A stretch of 64,000 bases of DNA from the NCBI GenBank assembly GCA_030847615.1, contig JAUMIR010000002.1:233697809-233761808 (forward strand), written 5' to 3'. Within the stretch, counting starts at the first letter, position 1. Each line of letters opens with the position of its first letter. The notes beneath the pieces were generated by a model, which did not search any database, was not told the origin of the DNA, and worked only from the letters and a program-made list of their open reading frames with translations. The position numbers were made by a program, and so were the translations under genes. The DNA comes from Gambelia wislizenii. Lineage: Eukaryota > Chordata > Lepidosauria > Squamata > Crotaphytidae. Positions 21,308-32,960 of the stretch are shown here, one piece after another.

Positions 21308-21556
21308 ACATTTATAGCAGTCCCAAACCACTTTAACTACCGTGGCATCCATTTTGTGGTATCCTGGGATTTGCAGTTTGGCTAAGTACTTTGGATTTTC
21401 TGCTAGAGAGTGCCAGTCCATTTCCCTTTCCCCCTGAACTACAGCAAGCACTTTTGGAAGAAAATTCCAAGCATCTCACCAAGCTACTAGTCCCAGGAAT
21501 TCTATAGGATGGAGCCATGCCAGTTAAAAGAGTATAAAATCGATACAAATGTGTAC
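21308..21556. mobile_element. Pal-A hairpin element
   Basis: Left arm: CACTTTAACTACCGTGGCAT and GGTATCCTGGGATTTGCAGT. Right arm: TAGTCCCAGGAATTCTATAG and GATGGAGCCATGCCAGTTAA. The arms are inverted copies around a loop of about 90 bases. Confidence 0.7.
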
Positions 21557-21569
21557 TATAAATAGACTC

Positions 21570-22230
21570 CTGGGGCGTGTCTAGACAAGGCTATGTGGAT
21601 TGCTGCAAAATAATGCAAATTTACAGCAGTGTCCATTTGTCTCCATGGTCCTTTGGCAAAATCGCTGGTATGTAAAGCTATCCGTGTTTGAAGTTCACAT
21701 GCAGCCATGCCTGTGAATCAAGTTAGTGGCAGAAAGTGAATTACTCATGTTATTATTCTGTACAAGTTGCTGCCGCTGCACAATATTTTTTAAAAAACTG
21801 TAAATTAAAGGTGCACAAGTGTGACCTTCTGCTTTAAAAAGCTGTTTGGTTGCCTCAGCTCAGCAAAAAAGTGTATGATCAATACTGTGAAACTCCAAAA
21901 TAGTGCTTTTGGCTGCTTCTTTGCCAGCAAGCCCACCCGCCATGCCCATCTGACCAATCAGATTTCCAGTTCATCCTCACCAAGAATGTGCTGCAATTCA
22001 AATCTAAACTAATGGATAATGGATCAAAGGATAAAACTAATGTGCATTTCCACGCATTTAAAAAAAAAAAAAACTTCAGGAAAAGCTGCAAAGGCTTTCC
22101 CCCAACAGTATTTGGAGTTTTTGGTGTCCCTCCTTCTGAATAATGTGAAATTCTGTGGGATCTCGTTGGGACAAAAGATATTCTCCTCAAATTCTATAAG
22201 GAGTATTTTCACCATCTAGAGAAACCCCAG
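21570..22230 (+). mobile_element. Pal-F DNA transposon-like element, copy 1
   Basis: A 661-bp element with inverted termini CTGGGGCGTGTCTAGA at the left and its counterpart TCTAGAGAAACCCCAG at the right. Other copies or fragments are at 28041, 34428, 37478, 44551 and 60749. Shared internal blocks are CATGCCTGTGAATC, GTGAATTACTC, CCAATCAGAT and GAGTATTTTCACCAT. No transposase is encoded. Confidence 0.75.
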
Positions 22231-23575
22231 TCCTTTCCGGAGTATGATTTAAATAATGAGGGATGGGTTTTTTTGTTTTTTTGCTGTAGGTAAATTTTGT
22301 TTTCTCCCCACACCTGATACATTTTTCTTCCACATTCTATTTTAAAACATTGTTCCCAAGAAGTTTACTATGAGATTTGCAAATTCCAGCTGGAAAACAG
22401 ACCAAATGAAATTCTCAGCTGAACTCAGGTTGAGAACTGAAGGTCTCATATTCAGTGCTGAACTGGTTTGGCACTAGCCAAATTCAACAGGGTACATCTA
22501 TTCCTGGTATGGAAAGGGATTATATTGTACCTGCTTGTCATGATGCTCTGAAGATGGAAAGGCTATGCAAAAGAAGAGGTTATGCTCTGAATTCAGCACC
22601 ACAAATGAGGTTGAATGAACACACAGGGATTCAAAGCCAGGTTTTCATGAGCTCTGTCTGTTTTTCTATCTCTCTCACATTTGGATGTGCTTGGTCTCCA
22701 TCCCTGAATGGCTACTTAGATGAAGGAAAATACAACAAAATCAACAAAATAACTCCATTGGCCAACCCAAAAGCACAAATGCATCAGGCAAGCTTTTGAA
22801 GCTCCACTGGCTTTTTCATTAGATGAAGGGTTTAATCAATCTTTACAAAAAACCTTGGGGAGATGGATCACCTCTTCACCAGACATAACATAAGCAGCAT
22901 TTCCCATAACATTTGACCTGGGCAGTAGATCTCCATCAGAAAACGTCCCAGTTTTTCTACTTTGACCTACCTTCAAAGTGTCTTTCCACCCCTCCTCCCC
23001 ACATTCTGTATATCTATGGAGCTCTTATTTTAAGGCCTCAAGATCAAGGCTGCTTACCTGATTTGGATGAATCATTCTCAAGAACATTGGATGCTGAGCG
23101 CTGGTTTTAGAATGCTTTATATAGAACCTATCTGTCAACGTCATTTCTTGCAAAAGAACGTTGGTTCAACTGCAAAATTTCCTATATGGTTTTATTTATC
23201 TGCATCTTGCTGAGGCATGAATAATTATCCCTGGAGCAGCATTGGAAGTCGAAGGCCTTTTGGCTTCCCTCTGCCCATCTTTACAAAAGCCAGCTCCAAA
23301 AAGGTCATCCTGATCAAACTGTTGTATAGAAGCACCCAAACTACAGCCCTAGGCCATGAGCTAATTTCAACCGCCTTTTGTATGCAGTAAATGTAGAAGC
23401 TTATCTCTTCATCAGTAGCCCACTGAGCAGGGAGGATGATAAGAGAGAAGAGGCTGTCAGGAAGGCGGGAGAGTGAGAGAAAGACTGAAAGAAGTTTACC
23501 TCAGTCTTTTTTGTCTCTGGTAGAGTACCAGCATGAAGTCTCCAATAAATTGCTTTTCAGGGATTTTGGGCACTT

Positions 23576-23576
<1 letters not shown>
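22231..23576. other. Anonymous sequence, nothing recognised
   Basis: Includes open frames of 114 and 65 codons without recognisable motifs. The part 23110-23260 is A/T-rich and repeat-free. No gene is supported. Confidence 0.45.

Positions 23577-23644
<68 letters not shown>
23577..23644. repeat. (TG)n(AG)n compound microsatellite
   Basis: About 16 TG units pass directly into about 18 AG units. Confidence 0.97.
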
Positions 23645-23647
<3 letters not shown>

Positions 23648-23911
23648 CCCCAGGCCTGCTGTATTGATTTCTTTGTTTCATTCATTCTGCTGCCTCACTA
23701 GCCCCAGAGCTTGGAAATAATTAATTCAAATTGATTTGTCACCCAAATTTTGCACAACCAAGTTAAAATTCACCATTTCACTCATGACACACCCATGATG
23801 TCAATGTCTTGAGCAACTATTCTAATGTCACATTAATTTTCTTTGTTATTTTCTGGGAGGGAGTTGGTCATTTGGGAGTATTTTTAGTAATTTGAATTTA
23901 CAGCCAGACTA

Positions 23912-24355
23912 AGGCAGTTATGAATGCGTAACCATGGCTTATTTCCTTAGGTACGTAGTGTCTCCCGGCCTGATCCTCTCAATCCCTACTTAACAGGCAG
24001 GAGCTTCTGTGATTGACTGGGGGGGGGGTCTGCTCGTCTGTCAATCAGGAAGCAGCTGATTGGTGTTTCCACCCCTCCCATGAGCAATCCTGAGTGGGAT
24101 AACCAGAAACAGGGTCCCTGTCACAGTCCCCCCACACACCAGCAATCACTCATGGGTGTGGAGGAAGTGGGATGATCATCAGCTGCTTCCTGGTTGACAG
24201 GGGAAGAGACCCCCATTGATCACAGTGGCTCCTGCCTGGTAAGTGGGGATTGGGGGGAACTTTCATTTCATTCATTAAACTAGGGAATATGTAGGGATTG
24301 TAAAGATGAACCAGTCACAAATGTGCAACTCTAGTTTACATATTCATAACTGCCT
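23912..24355. mobile_element. Pal-G large fold-back element
   Basis: Ends AGGCAGTTATGAATGCGTAA and ATTCATAACTGCCT are inverted. Inner arms repeat inversely: AATCCCTACTTAACAGGCAG with CTGCCTGGTAAGTGGGGATT, and CAATCAGGAAGCAGCTGAT with ATCAGCTGCTTCCTGGTTG. The centre is near 24133 and total length is 444 bp. It is non-coding and single copy in this window. Confidence 0.75.
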
Positions 24356-26186
24356 TTGTGAATTCCAGCCTATTTCTTCAAAATGTGGAACTAACATCGA
24401 TGTGTTAAAAACAATGAATGCAACAAAGTTTAGCTGGATAGCAAAAATATCACTGCAGTCATAGCATTAATCTTAGATTTAGGTCCCAAGCTGGAAAAGG
24501 GGCTATGGATGCTAAAGTGAGGGGTGTGAACAGTGTGTGAGCTCAGGTTGTTCCTGATCTCTGAAGCATACCTGGAAGAATGGATAGTGTTAGGCCATCA
24601 GGGATCCAGACAGTCAAGGTGTAGAGGCTTCTGGATGTGTTAGTGAGTGACTTTAGAGAAGACTTTTCAGTGGGCAGGAGCTGCCTTGTAGTGGGTCATA
24701 ACAGGAGAAGACAGTGAGAGGGGCAAAATGTAAGAAGTAGGGGGTGCCTTTTAGGATATTGTTATGTTTCCAGCAGTGATGGCTATTACAGAAAATCCTT
24801 GTGTCTGAAGTGTTAAAGTAAGGCTTTGGGGTGATACTGCACCTGAGCCTGAAGCAGAGATCTCCTCATGAGTAACAGTAACAGATGCACCAAAAGTGGG
24901 GTGGGCAGAACTAGAGTGGGGAAGTATGGTTGCCAGAGCGGGGAAAGGAGCACCTGTCTCAGTAGAATGCTAGCCAGGTGTCACAGAGTGCCTTAGTAGA
25001 AAGGGGAGGTGGAGCAAGGTGGATCGGACTGATGTGGAGGATAGAGCAAGGGGGTCTGAACACACTGACTTTTCCAGGGGTTCTTAATAGGAAAAATCCC
25101 TTGGAAGGTGCAATCCAAATGAAAGAAACATTTGACTTCAGATTGTTCCCAAAGATTAAAACAAAGGAATCCCAGATAAGCCAGGAACTGATAGGTGTAT
25201 CTTTGGATCTGGTGATTGACAGACAACCTCCCTTTTGAGTTGTAGATATGCAGATGGAATCCATACTTAGCATGGCAATGGGAACTCCCAACCACAGGTA
25301 TGGTCTTCCTTACCAGAGGTGAAGCAGGAAGGACCTTTTTCTACTTCAAAGAGCTATCCCTTGTTTATGCCAAAGGTGTGAATGTTGGAGAATTTGCTAG
25401 GCCCCTTCCTGGCTAGTACAGATGCCTGAATGTTTTTCCTGTCAGCCCTTGAAAGGCCCAAGTTGGCCAAATTGATATCAAACTATTGCCAATTATAAGT
25501 GAACCAAGGGGTGTGTGTGATGGGTCCTGTTTTAGGGGATGATGGGTCTCATTACATGGCCCTAACCCATTAGTGGAGCCATTAGCCCCCCCAGGAGAAT
25601 TGGTGGGCTGCATCCCTCCACTGCACCCCCAAAATCATTTTTGCACCCAGATGTTTTGCAGGGGATATGGGGAGTACTTTCACTATGTTTTTAGCCTCCC
25701 CTGGACCATCTTAGGGTCATCAGAAGCCCTTTTTAACAAAAGGAAGAGAGCAGGCCCAGGGCCCATCAAAATGTGGCAAAACACCCCTGCCCCCCCCACC
25801 CTAAAGGGTATTTAGCATTTGGTGGGGAAAATTTAGCTCGGGGGGGGGGCAGTTGCATGGGACCCACAGGCTGCATTTTGCCCAGTCCTGTCCTAACCAT
25901 TAGGTAGAGTGAGGCATTTCTTGTGAGCTCCATAGGCATTCCCCTCTGTTGGAAAGAAGGGCTCTATGTGTGAGAGAGACATATAGGGATTTTTTTTTGG
26001 GGGGGGGTAATCTTTCACCTGGCAAGATTTGGGTTGGAGTAGACTTCTTGACACATTGTGACTGCCTTGCAAGGGTACTCTGAGCCCCACGAGAGGTCTC
26101 ATCTCCAGCGCAAGACCAAAATAGCAAGTCTTTCGCTCAATTTGTGCAGAATGCCGCTGCACAAAACCAGTACCTTTTCCCTTTAT

Positions 26187-26188
<2 letters not shown>
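24356..26188. other. Anonymous sequence, possibly old repeats
   Basis: G-runs occur at 25838-25848 and 25999-26007. Overlapping open frames on both strands (for example 24959-25291) have no recognisable domain. Nothing here is supported as a gene. Confidence 0.4.

Positions 26189-26218
<30 letters not shown>
26189..26218. repeat. (CA)n microsatellite
   Basis: About 14 uninterrupted CA units. Confidence 0.97.
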
Positions 26219-26220
<2 letters not shown>

Positions 26221-26520
26221 CAAGCACAGAAGGACAAGATAATTGATCAGAATAACTCTAGCAACCCATCCACTGTTACTATTTTTAATAGTCCATACAA
26301 CAAAGCAACATTTATCACAGTTTTTACATTTTACACAGCAATGTAATGTGTAAAAATCACATCTAAAAATACACAAAAATCTCTCCAAGACCATCACCAC
26401 CAACAAAACCTCACTATGCCATAGTGAAAAGTTTTTCTGGCGTGTTTTCTCATTGACTGGACAAGGCTAAACCGAATCAGGATTGATAGTTTGGGCCACA
26501 TGGCTTGTGGCTTAGCCTTC

Positions 26521-26636
26521 TCTGTCAGGGAGCTCTGGTGCCACAATGAACTACAAATCCCAGAATTCCATAGGATGGAGCCATGGTAGTTAAAGTGGTT
26601 GTCAAGCTGCATTATTTCTGCAGTGTGGCAGCAACC
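26521..26636. mobile_element. Pal-A fold-back element, half copy
   Basis: ACTACAAATCCCAGAATTCC, GATGGAGCCATGGTAGTTAA and GCATTATTTCTGCAGTGTGG match the right half of Pal-A; the left half is missing. Confidence 0.7.
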
Positions 26637-27466
26637 ATTGTGCCATCATCAATGCTGATGTACAGGTCAGCAGCCTGGCCACTGCTGTTTGCTTCTGTGC
26701 ATGGAATGGGCCTGGGTGCTGGTTCCTCTTGGCATAAAGTCTTGGGCTGGTGCTTGCCTCCAGTGGAGAGGGGGTAGGACCACCTGGGAATCCCAGGTCC
26801 ACTCCAAAATCCTTTTCTCCCAAGGGTCCAGCCTGATCTCACTCTAAGCCTGTTCCCCACCAATACAAACATCTCACCAACCACCTTCTTCTTTATTTAT
26901 TATGGGTTTTAGCCTACACTGTCCCTCAAAAGGCTCAAAATGGGAATTAACATTTAGTAGCAACTAATCAGAGCATTTTAATTAAGTAAAATTGAGTGTA
27001 ATTACAGTTTGTTTGAGGCAGGGAATGTGATGAGTGCTGCCATTAACCGACCTGTTAATAAAAGCAGATTAAAAGGAGACTTGATGCGACCATAGTGGCA
27101 TTCATAATTAGAACAGAGAGAGACACACACTTGGTATAAAGGAGGCATAGCATCTGCTCGTAGGTCAAGAGGCCCTTGTTTCAAACCCGGAAGCTATCTG
27201 TTTTCAAATGTGGAACCAATAACCATATACAAAACACTTTATATTTACTGCTTTTTAAAGCCTGTCCTATCTCTTAAAGATTAATGTATAGAACTTTTAG
27301 AAATGGGTTTAATCAAAAAAGGATTGCTGTCTTAAAGCTAAGCTCACCCCAACTTGTCCTCTGCCACAAGAAATTTATTCTATTAAAAAAAAATCGTCCT
27401 GTTCCCTTCTTCTGTACAATAGTTCTGGAGTAGTTCCACACATTGTTCCCAGCAATGACACACAAT
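26637..27466. other. Anonymous sequence, A/T-rich in part
   Basis: The part 26940-27130 is repeat-poor and A/T-rich. No exon or RNA gene recognised. Confidence 0.4.
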
Positions 27467-27675
27467 GGCTGCATCCGCACTGGAGAAATAACTCAGTTTG
27501 ACACTGCTTTAACAGCCATGGCTCAATGCTATGGAATCCTCAGATTTGTAGTTTGCTATGGCACCAAGGTTCTGACAGAGAAAGCTAAATATCTCACAAA
27601 GCTACAAATCCCAGAAATCCATAGCATGGAGCCATAGCAGTTAAAGCGGTGTCAGATTGCAGTGCAGATGCAGCC
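27467..27675. mobile_element. Pal-A hairpin element, best-preserved copy
   Basis: The left end GGCTGCATCCGCACTG and right end CAGTGCAGATGCAGCC are inverted. Inner arms are TTAACAGCCATGGCTC with GGAGCCATAGCAGTTAA, and AGATTTGTAGTTTG with AAGCTACAAATCCC. At 209 bp it is a compact non-autonomous element and serves as the reference for the family. Confidence 0.8.
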
Positions 27676-28040
27676 AATGGCTCAGCCATCCTTTCAACTG
27701 CTGGTAAAATGTTTTTCAGTTCCATGGTAAAGGTGGGTGAAGCTGGACTACCCACAAGATAAATTAATCTTCTGCTTTTGTGATATTTTTGTAGCCAGCA
27801 TTAGCTGCTTGGTGATTTGGTGGGGTGGCATCTTCTTCAGTATTTCAGGTGATGAGAGTTACTAGCTTCCTAGAAAGATACACATTGTAGAATTAAGACA
27901 GTAATGACAAGACGTGTCTTTCAAAAGAAAATAAAATTGTAGTACCTTTCCCAGTAACATTTAGCCTGTAACTGTAGTAACATTTAGTTTGTAATTGTAG
28001 CACCCTGGTCAATGATGTTTAGGTTGTAATTCTATACTTA

Positions 28041-28600
28041 GGACTTGTCTAAACTGTGAAAATACTCCTCATAGAATTCGAGGAGAATACCTTTTGTCCA
28101 AATGAGATCCTGTGGTGATTCGCTGTATTGGGAAGGAATGGGGCCAAAAATGCTATGTACTGCAGGGGTGGGGGAGCATTTGCAGCTTTCCCGAAGCTTT
28201 TAAAATAACGTGAGGGAAATGTGCATTCCTTCTCATTGGGACAACCAATTTGGATCACAGTGCAAACCTGATTGGTCGGACATGCATGGGGGGTGGAGCT
28301 TGCTAGTAACAATGCAGCCGGAACTGCCATGTTGGATTTTTGTGGTAGTGATCATGCACTTTTTGCAACACCGAGGTGATGAAACCACTTCATTAAGCTT
28401 ATTTAAGTAGAAGGTCTTACTTCTTTACATTAGATTTACTGTTAAAAAAATACTGTTCAGTAGTGGCAACTTGTGGAGAATAAAAATGTGAGTAATTCAC
28501 TCGCAGCCACCATCTCGATTCACAGGCATGCCTCTATGTGAACACCAAACACGGATAACTTCACATACCAGTGATCTTGCCAAAAAAACATGGAGACAAA
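28041..28600 (-). mobile_element. Pal-F element, copy 2
   Basis: The left end GGACTTGTCTAAACTGTGAA followed by AATACTCCTCATAGAATTC is the reverse complement of the right end of copy 1. GATTCACAGGCATGCC near 28514 matches the left part of copy 1 inverted. Confidence 0.75.
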
Positions 28601-28859
28601 TTAACAATAAAAACAATTTAGGGGGGCAGGGACTGGCTGTAATTCTGTGTTCTTTCTCTTCTGTGTTCTTTCTCTTTCTTCAATGCCTCTTCACACCTCT
28701 TTACATTTTGCTCTACATCATACTTAAGGCAAGTGTATGCATTTCAGAATCTATTAAGAAAAGCCTGTTTTGTAAAAATCACTGCCCTCTCAAGCACGTT
28801 CTTAAGAACACAGAAAAGAAAGAAGAAACATGAAACAAAAAGAATAGTACAGATTTTCA

Positions 28860-29220
28860 ATGCAGACTAGATGCGTTCAGTTGATTGCTTTTGTTCCAGT
28901 TACAGCCCCTTGTTTTATTTCAGCATATTAGAGGAGAAATGGAGGACACATTAAAAAAAACCCATGCATGAATATATTAAGCTACCAGACAGGCTTCCCA
29001 CTTATATAGTGATCTGTCTGTTTTGTAAAAACTGGCAGAAAAATACTGCCGTGACACTTCTACAGCACACCATGTCAAGTTTGCATGAATGCTTATGACA
29101 AAAGAAGTCAGAAACTTAGTAAATGTTAATATCTGCTGCTCATTGTTAAGATGAATAGGAAATTAATTGGATTAATTGTGCTATGAGTTCCCTTTTGTCT
29201 TTTGGCAGGTGGTATATCCA
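28860..29220. other. Repeat-poor block, possible conserved non-coding element
   Basis: No recognised repeat; A/T-rich with GAAATTAATTGGATTAATTG (29158-29177), a cluster of TAAT-type cores. Suggestive of regulatory DNA only by composition. Confidence 0.25.
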
Positions 29221-29266
29221 TTGGCTTGATTTGGTCAGGTTCCAAATGATCGATTGGTGAAATCAT

Positions 29267-29267
<1 letters not shown>

Positions 29268-29318
<51 letters not shown>
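29268..29318. repeat. (CA)n(GA)n compound microsatellite
   Basis: About 9 CA units pass into about 17 GA units, then TATATATGCATGCA. Confidence 0.97.
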
Positions 29319-29321
<3 letters not shown>

Positions 29322-29370
29322 ATATGCATGCACAAATTGTGGGACACATAAGAGAAACAAGTTAACAGTA

Positions 29371-29431
29371 CTGTGAAATGTAATCCTATCCATGATTACT
29401 CCCAAGTAAGCATGGCTTGTGTTCAGGGTTA
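29371..29431. repeat. Pal-D fragment
   Basis: TGTAATCCTATCCATGATTA and CTCCCAAGTAAGCATGGCTT resemble the Pal-D palindromic motif at 11041-11255. Confidence 0.4.
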
Positions 29432-29696
29432 GTGCCCACTCCCTAACTAAGACCAGAGTCTTATCCATGGAACTTTTCTTGGCCAGAGGTTTACACTGAA
29501 TCTAGACAAGTAAAGTGGGGGCCACGTGCCAAAAATGAGTTGGAGCCAAAATCCATGTGAGTCAAGCCACACCCCTGCTAGCATGGGCTCCCCTAGATTC
29601 TTCCCTCCTCCCATACACACACATCCCAAGCTGACACACATATACACATTCTATCTGGAGGATAGCCAACTGGGGGAAGCCTGGTGGCTAGACCGG

Positions 29697-29996
29697 TGGG
29701 GGCTGCTGGTGCCAATGTCAGTGGAGTGGTGAATCCACTCCATGTTTTAGTCTGAACTTTAAAAGAGCTATCCAGGATACTGCATTTGTTTTGGGAATAT
29801 AATTCAGTACCCCAGAATCACCATAAAGAGGAATCCACTACTAATTTTAGCCTGAAATTTAAAGGAGCAGTCCAGGATACTGAACCTATTTTGGGGATAG
29901 GGTTCAGCACCTTGGATAGCTCCTGCATGTACGTTCATATTGAGAGCCAGAACAGAGTTATCACTCCAGTGATATCAGATATGACAGCAGCCAGAA
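29697..29996. mobile_element. Pal-B hairpin element, copy 6, with duplicated left arm
   Basis: The left-arm unit (GGAATCCAC..TTTTAG..TGAA.TTTAAA..GAGC..TCCAGGATACTG) appears twice, at about 29727-29785 and 29830-29885. A single right arm (ATAGCTCC, CCAGAACAGAG) follows. The copy is longer than its relatives because of this duplication. Confidence 0.7.
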
Positions 29997-30044
29997 GGAC
30001 AAGACCAACTCTGTCTCCCCCAACCTGGTGCCCTCAGGCTATTT

Positions 30045-30140
30045 TGGACTACATCACCTCCAGCCACCATTAGAATTCCCACCATCACTGTTGGATGGGG
30101 ATGGTGGGAGTTGTAGAGGGCATGAGGCTGGAGGCAGTGA
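30045..30140. mobile_element. Pal-C short fold-back element
   Basis: TTTTGGACTACATCACCTCC at the left and GATGGTGGGAGTTGTAGAGG at the right form inverted arms as in the copy at 10911. Confidence 0.55.
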
Positions 30141-31017
30141 TAGATGAAGGTATTTTTGTATGTAGGGCATAAAACCATCCTTTTGAGCAGCAGCATCTTT
30201 ACTTGTGAATTTCCACTCCCAGAAGAGCATGGACTCCAAAGACTGAGGACTCTGGATTTGCTGTTTCTGCATTGATGGTAAAGGGGTTAATGATTTTATA
30301 GGCATCATTGATTTGCCAGTCAAGTAAGCAGGCAACAGGGAGCAAAGATGCAGTTTTATTTATAGAGTACACTTTCCTGATCATCACCTGCAATGAAAAT
30401 GGGCTTATTTTTAACGAACTGTTCTCCTTGTCAAAACAGCAGCACATTAACAGGAGGCAGGGAGAGAAACACCCCACCTTAACAGTGGGGAGCATTTGGT
30501 GAATTGGCAGGATGAATTTCATGGAAAATCAACTCTGCTTGCTCAGAAACTATTGTCTGGGGCCAAGCTAGGTAGGCACAATGGTAGCAGACCCATCTTT
30601 CTAAAGGCGAGTCCTCTCCCTAAATTATTGGGGTGAGAGGTAGGAATGATCAGCCCTTCAGGTGTTGATGAAGTGCTACTTCCATCCACCTCATCATTTG
30701 CCAGGTCACCTGATGGAAGCACTCAGGGAAGTTATGATATTGGACTACAGCTCTCACTATCCCTCAACCAGGTGGTCAGTACAGCCAGTTCCCTGACTGT
30801 TTGCCAGGGAACTGGAGTTCAACAATAACTGAAGGGCCAGAAGTTACCCAATCCTGTTGTAGAGGACTTACTGTACAGTAACATGTAGAGTGGGATGTTG
30901 AGCCCTCCTTCCCACTCCTGTTACTTGGGACCATACAGTAAGTCACACCATTGTCCATATCGTCCAGTAGTGTCAACTCTGACTGGCAGAAATAGGTCTC
31001 CAGGATTTCAGGCAGGT
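30141..31017. other. Anonymous sequence
   Basis: Weak Pal-C-like blocks occur around 30740-30820 (TTGGACTACAGCTCTCACTA). No gene supported. Confidence 0.4.
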
Positions 31018-31116
31018 TTCCTTCCTAGGCCCACTGAAAGATCTCTGGGATTATTCCCAGGAGGTCTCCCATCTAAGTACTAACCTGATCTTGCTTAGCT
31101 ACCATAATCACATGGC
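31018..31116 (-). mobile_element. 5S-rRNA-derived SINE fragment
   Basis: The minus strand reads GGTAGCTAAGCAAGATCAGG, then TTAGTACTTAGATGGGAGAC and CTCCTGGGAATA. This follows the 3' half of vertebrate 5S rRNA (A box and C box of the internal promoter). It is degraded and has lost the 5' part of the 5S region. It is not a functional 5S gene. Confidence 0.7.
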
Positions 31117-31129
31117 ATTGTGTGTGTTC

Positions 31130-31575
31130 AGCTGGTTCATTGTTGTTAATTGCTATCAAGTCAACTTTGACTTATGGCGACCCTATGAATGAGAGCCCTC
31201 CAAGTCACCCTGTCCTCAACAGCCCTGCGCAGGTTTTGCAGACTCAGGGCAGCCATGACTTCCTTGCTTGAGTCCATCCATCTGGCATGTGGTCTTCTTT
31301 TCCTACTGCCTTCTACCTTACCAAGCATTTGTTACTTTTTCTAGTGAGTTGTGTCTTCTCACGTTATGTCCAAAGTACAAACAGTCTTAGTTGAGTCATT
31401 TTGGCTTCTAGGGAGAGTTCAGACTTGATTTGCTCTAGGACCTATGTATTTGTCCTTTTGGCAGTCCATGGTATCTGTAGAATTCTCCTCCAGCACCACA
31501 TTTCAGATGAGTTGATTCTCTTCCTATCAGCCTTTTTAATTGTCTGGCTTTCAGAACCACACATAGAAATCAGAA
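31130..31575 (-). pseudogene. RTE/BovB-like LINE 3' end
   Basis: The minus strand carries YGSESQTIKK-like coding around 31550, then blocks matching the copy at 7366-7980: CAAATCAAGTCTGAACTCTC, CTACTTTGGACATAA-like, CATGCCAGATGGATGGACTC, and the terminal CATAGGGTCGCCATAAGTC. This shared terminus is also used by the Sauria-type SINEs here. It is 5'-truncated and full of stops. Confidence 0.75.
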
Positions 31576-32369
31576 ACATGATGGGATGGACAATCCTGGC
31601 TTTAGGGTACAGTGGACAAATTGTTCCTCAGCACTTTGCCCCAAGATGGGTTCACCCCTCTCCTTAGACTCTCCTTCGCGGGGTGTTGGGGAGAGTGCTT
31701 TGGCAAGAGAATTGGTGGGAAGGAGTATATGGTGAGATATGGTGCCACTCATCTGCACATCACTTTTGATCTAAAGATTGGACCCAGCCATTCCCACTCT
31801 CCCATTTTATACATGGATGGATCAGAGCCTCCTTAAGAAAACCCACCTTCTGCCATCATGTCTCGTTTGGACTAAAGAAAGTTCAGCCACCTTTCTAGAT
31901 TACGATCTGCCATTAAACCCCATGATTTTGTTCCTTCGGTATATTGAGTAGATTGTGAGCTCATAGCAAATTCTACCATTACTGGCAGGATTGAAATTGC
32001 TAGCAAATGGGAAAAGTGTCGGATCTGGATTGGATTAGAAAGAGTTGTAACACATTATGTATGATAAAATGTGTAATTTAAAGAAGGAAGGAAAGAAGCA
32101 TATACACAACCCAGCCTTGTTCAATATGAGAGAGATAAGACATAATACTGAGACTATAGGTTGGTTTGGTAGACCTTTGAATCAGTCGTGAGCCTCATAA
32201 AACTGCCCAGCTTTAGTATATGTTCACATCAAACATGCAGAAAAGAGTCCAAAAGTTTTCTGAACAATACTGAACTAGTCCAGATCGATCTGAAAGATGT
32301 GCTAAATTTAGACAGGAGCAAAAGCCAGCTCCCCCGCAATGTCACAGGCAAAACTTTTCAGGCATGCAG
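31576..32369. other. Anonymous sequence, nothing recognised
   Basis: Short overlapping open frames on both strands near 31600-31830 have no family signature. Confidence 0.4.
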
Positions 32370-32670
32370 CATGATTATAAACAGCCCAAATACCATAAAG
32401 ACACCAGATCCTATGGCAGAAGCTAAGCAGGGTCAGCCCTGGTTAGCACTTGGACAGGAGATCACCAAGAAGTATCTGGTGCTGTAGGATATATTTTACA
32501 GGAAGGAAACGGCAATTTTATTATTATTATTTTATTCATTTCTATCCTGCCGTTCTCTCCCACCAATGAGACTCAAGGCAGCAAAACCACCTCTGAGTAT
32601 TCATTGCCTAAGAAAACCCTATGAAATCCGTAAGTTGCCATAAGTTGACAGGGAACTTGAAGATACACAC
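32370..32670 (+). mobile_element. 5S-Sauria-type SINE, interrupted by a LINE tail
   Basis: The head retains the 5S internal promoter: AGAAGCTAAGCAGGGTCAGC, CCTGGTTAGCACTTGGACAG, and GGTGCTGTAGG at the 5S 3' end. The downstream part is GAAGGAAACGGCAA, then (after the insertion at 32517-32588) ACCACCTCTGAGTATTCA and AAAACCCTATGAAATCCG. The RTE-like end is CATAAGTTGACAGGGAAC. 5S-derived SINEs with BovB tails are known from lizards. Confidence 0.8.
32517..32588 (-). mobile_element. LINE 3' tail inserted in the 5S SINE
   Basis: The minus strand reads GCTGCCTTGAGTCTCATTGG, GGGAGAGAACGGCAGGATAG and AAATGAATAAAATAATAATA. Similar LINE 3' ends lie at 15200, 38098 and 45470. Flanking GGCAA and GGCAG may be a degraded target duplication. 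Confidence 0.65.
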
Positions 32671-32729
32671 ACACACACACAAAATGATTAAAAAGTCATA
32701 ACGTCTGCTTAACAGGAGCGATGTGGAGG

Positions 32730-32960
32730 TAGCATAGTTCTGTGGTAGAGCAGAGGGGGAGCATGCAGCAGGTCTCAGGTTCAGTCCTTGGCACCTACTG
32801 TGGAATGGATCACAGACCAGATGATGGGAAAGAGAATTTCCACAAAACCCACCAGGGAAAAACATTTGCCTGCTCTTGGAAAAGAATGCCCTTATTTGGA
32901 GACCATTGTCTAAAGGTTGCAGCGCTTCTGCATGAACAGTTTTTCTAACCAGTGGACTGT
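32730..32960 (+). mobile_element. tRNA-derived SINE
   Basis: GTAGCATAGTTCTGTGGTAG followed by AGCA resembles a tRNA A-box region, and CAGGTTCAGTCCTTGGCA contains a B-box. A non-tRNA body follows (CCAGATGATGGGAAAGAG). The tRNA-like part cannot form a complete cloverleaf, so it is not a tRNA gene. Confidence 0.6.

Noticed and set aside
31018..31116. Possible 5S rRNA gene
   Set aside because: Only part of the 5S sequence is present and it is degraded; the other copies carry SINE bodies and RTE-like tails, so these are SINEs.
32730..32800. Possible functional tRNA gene
   Set aside because: Only the promoter-box regions resemble a tRNA; acceptor and anticodon stems do not close, and a SINE body follows.
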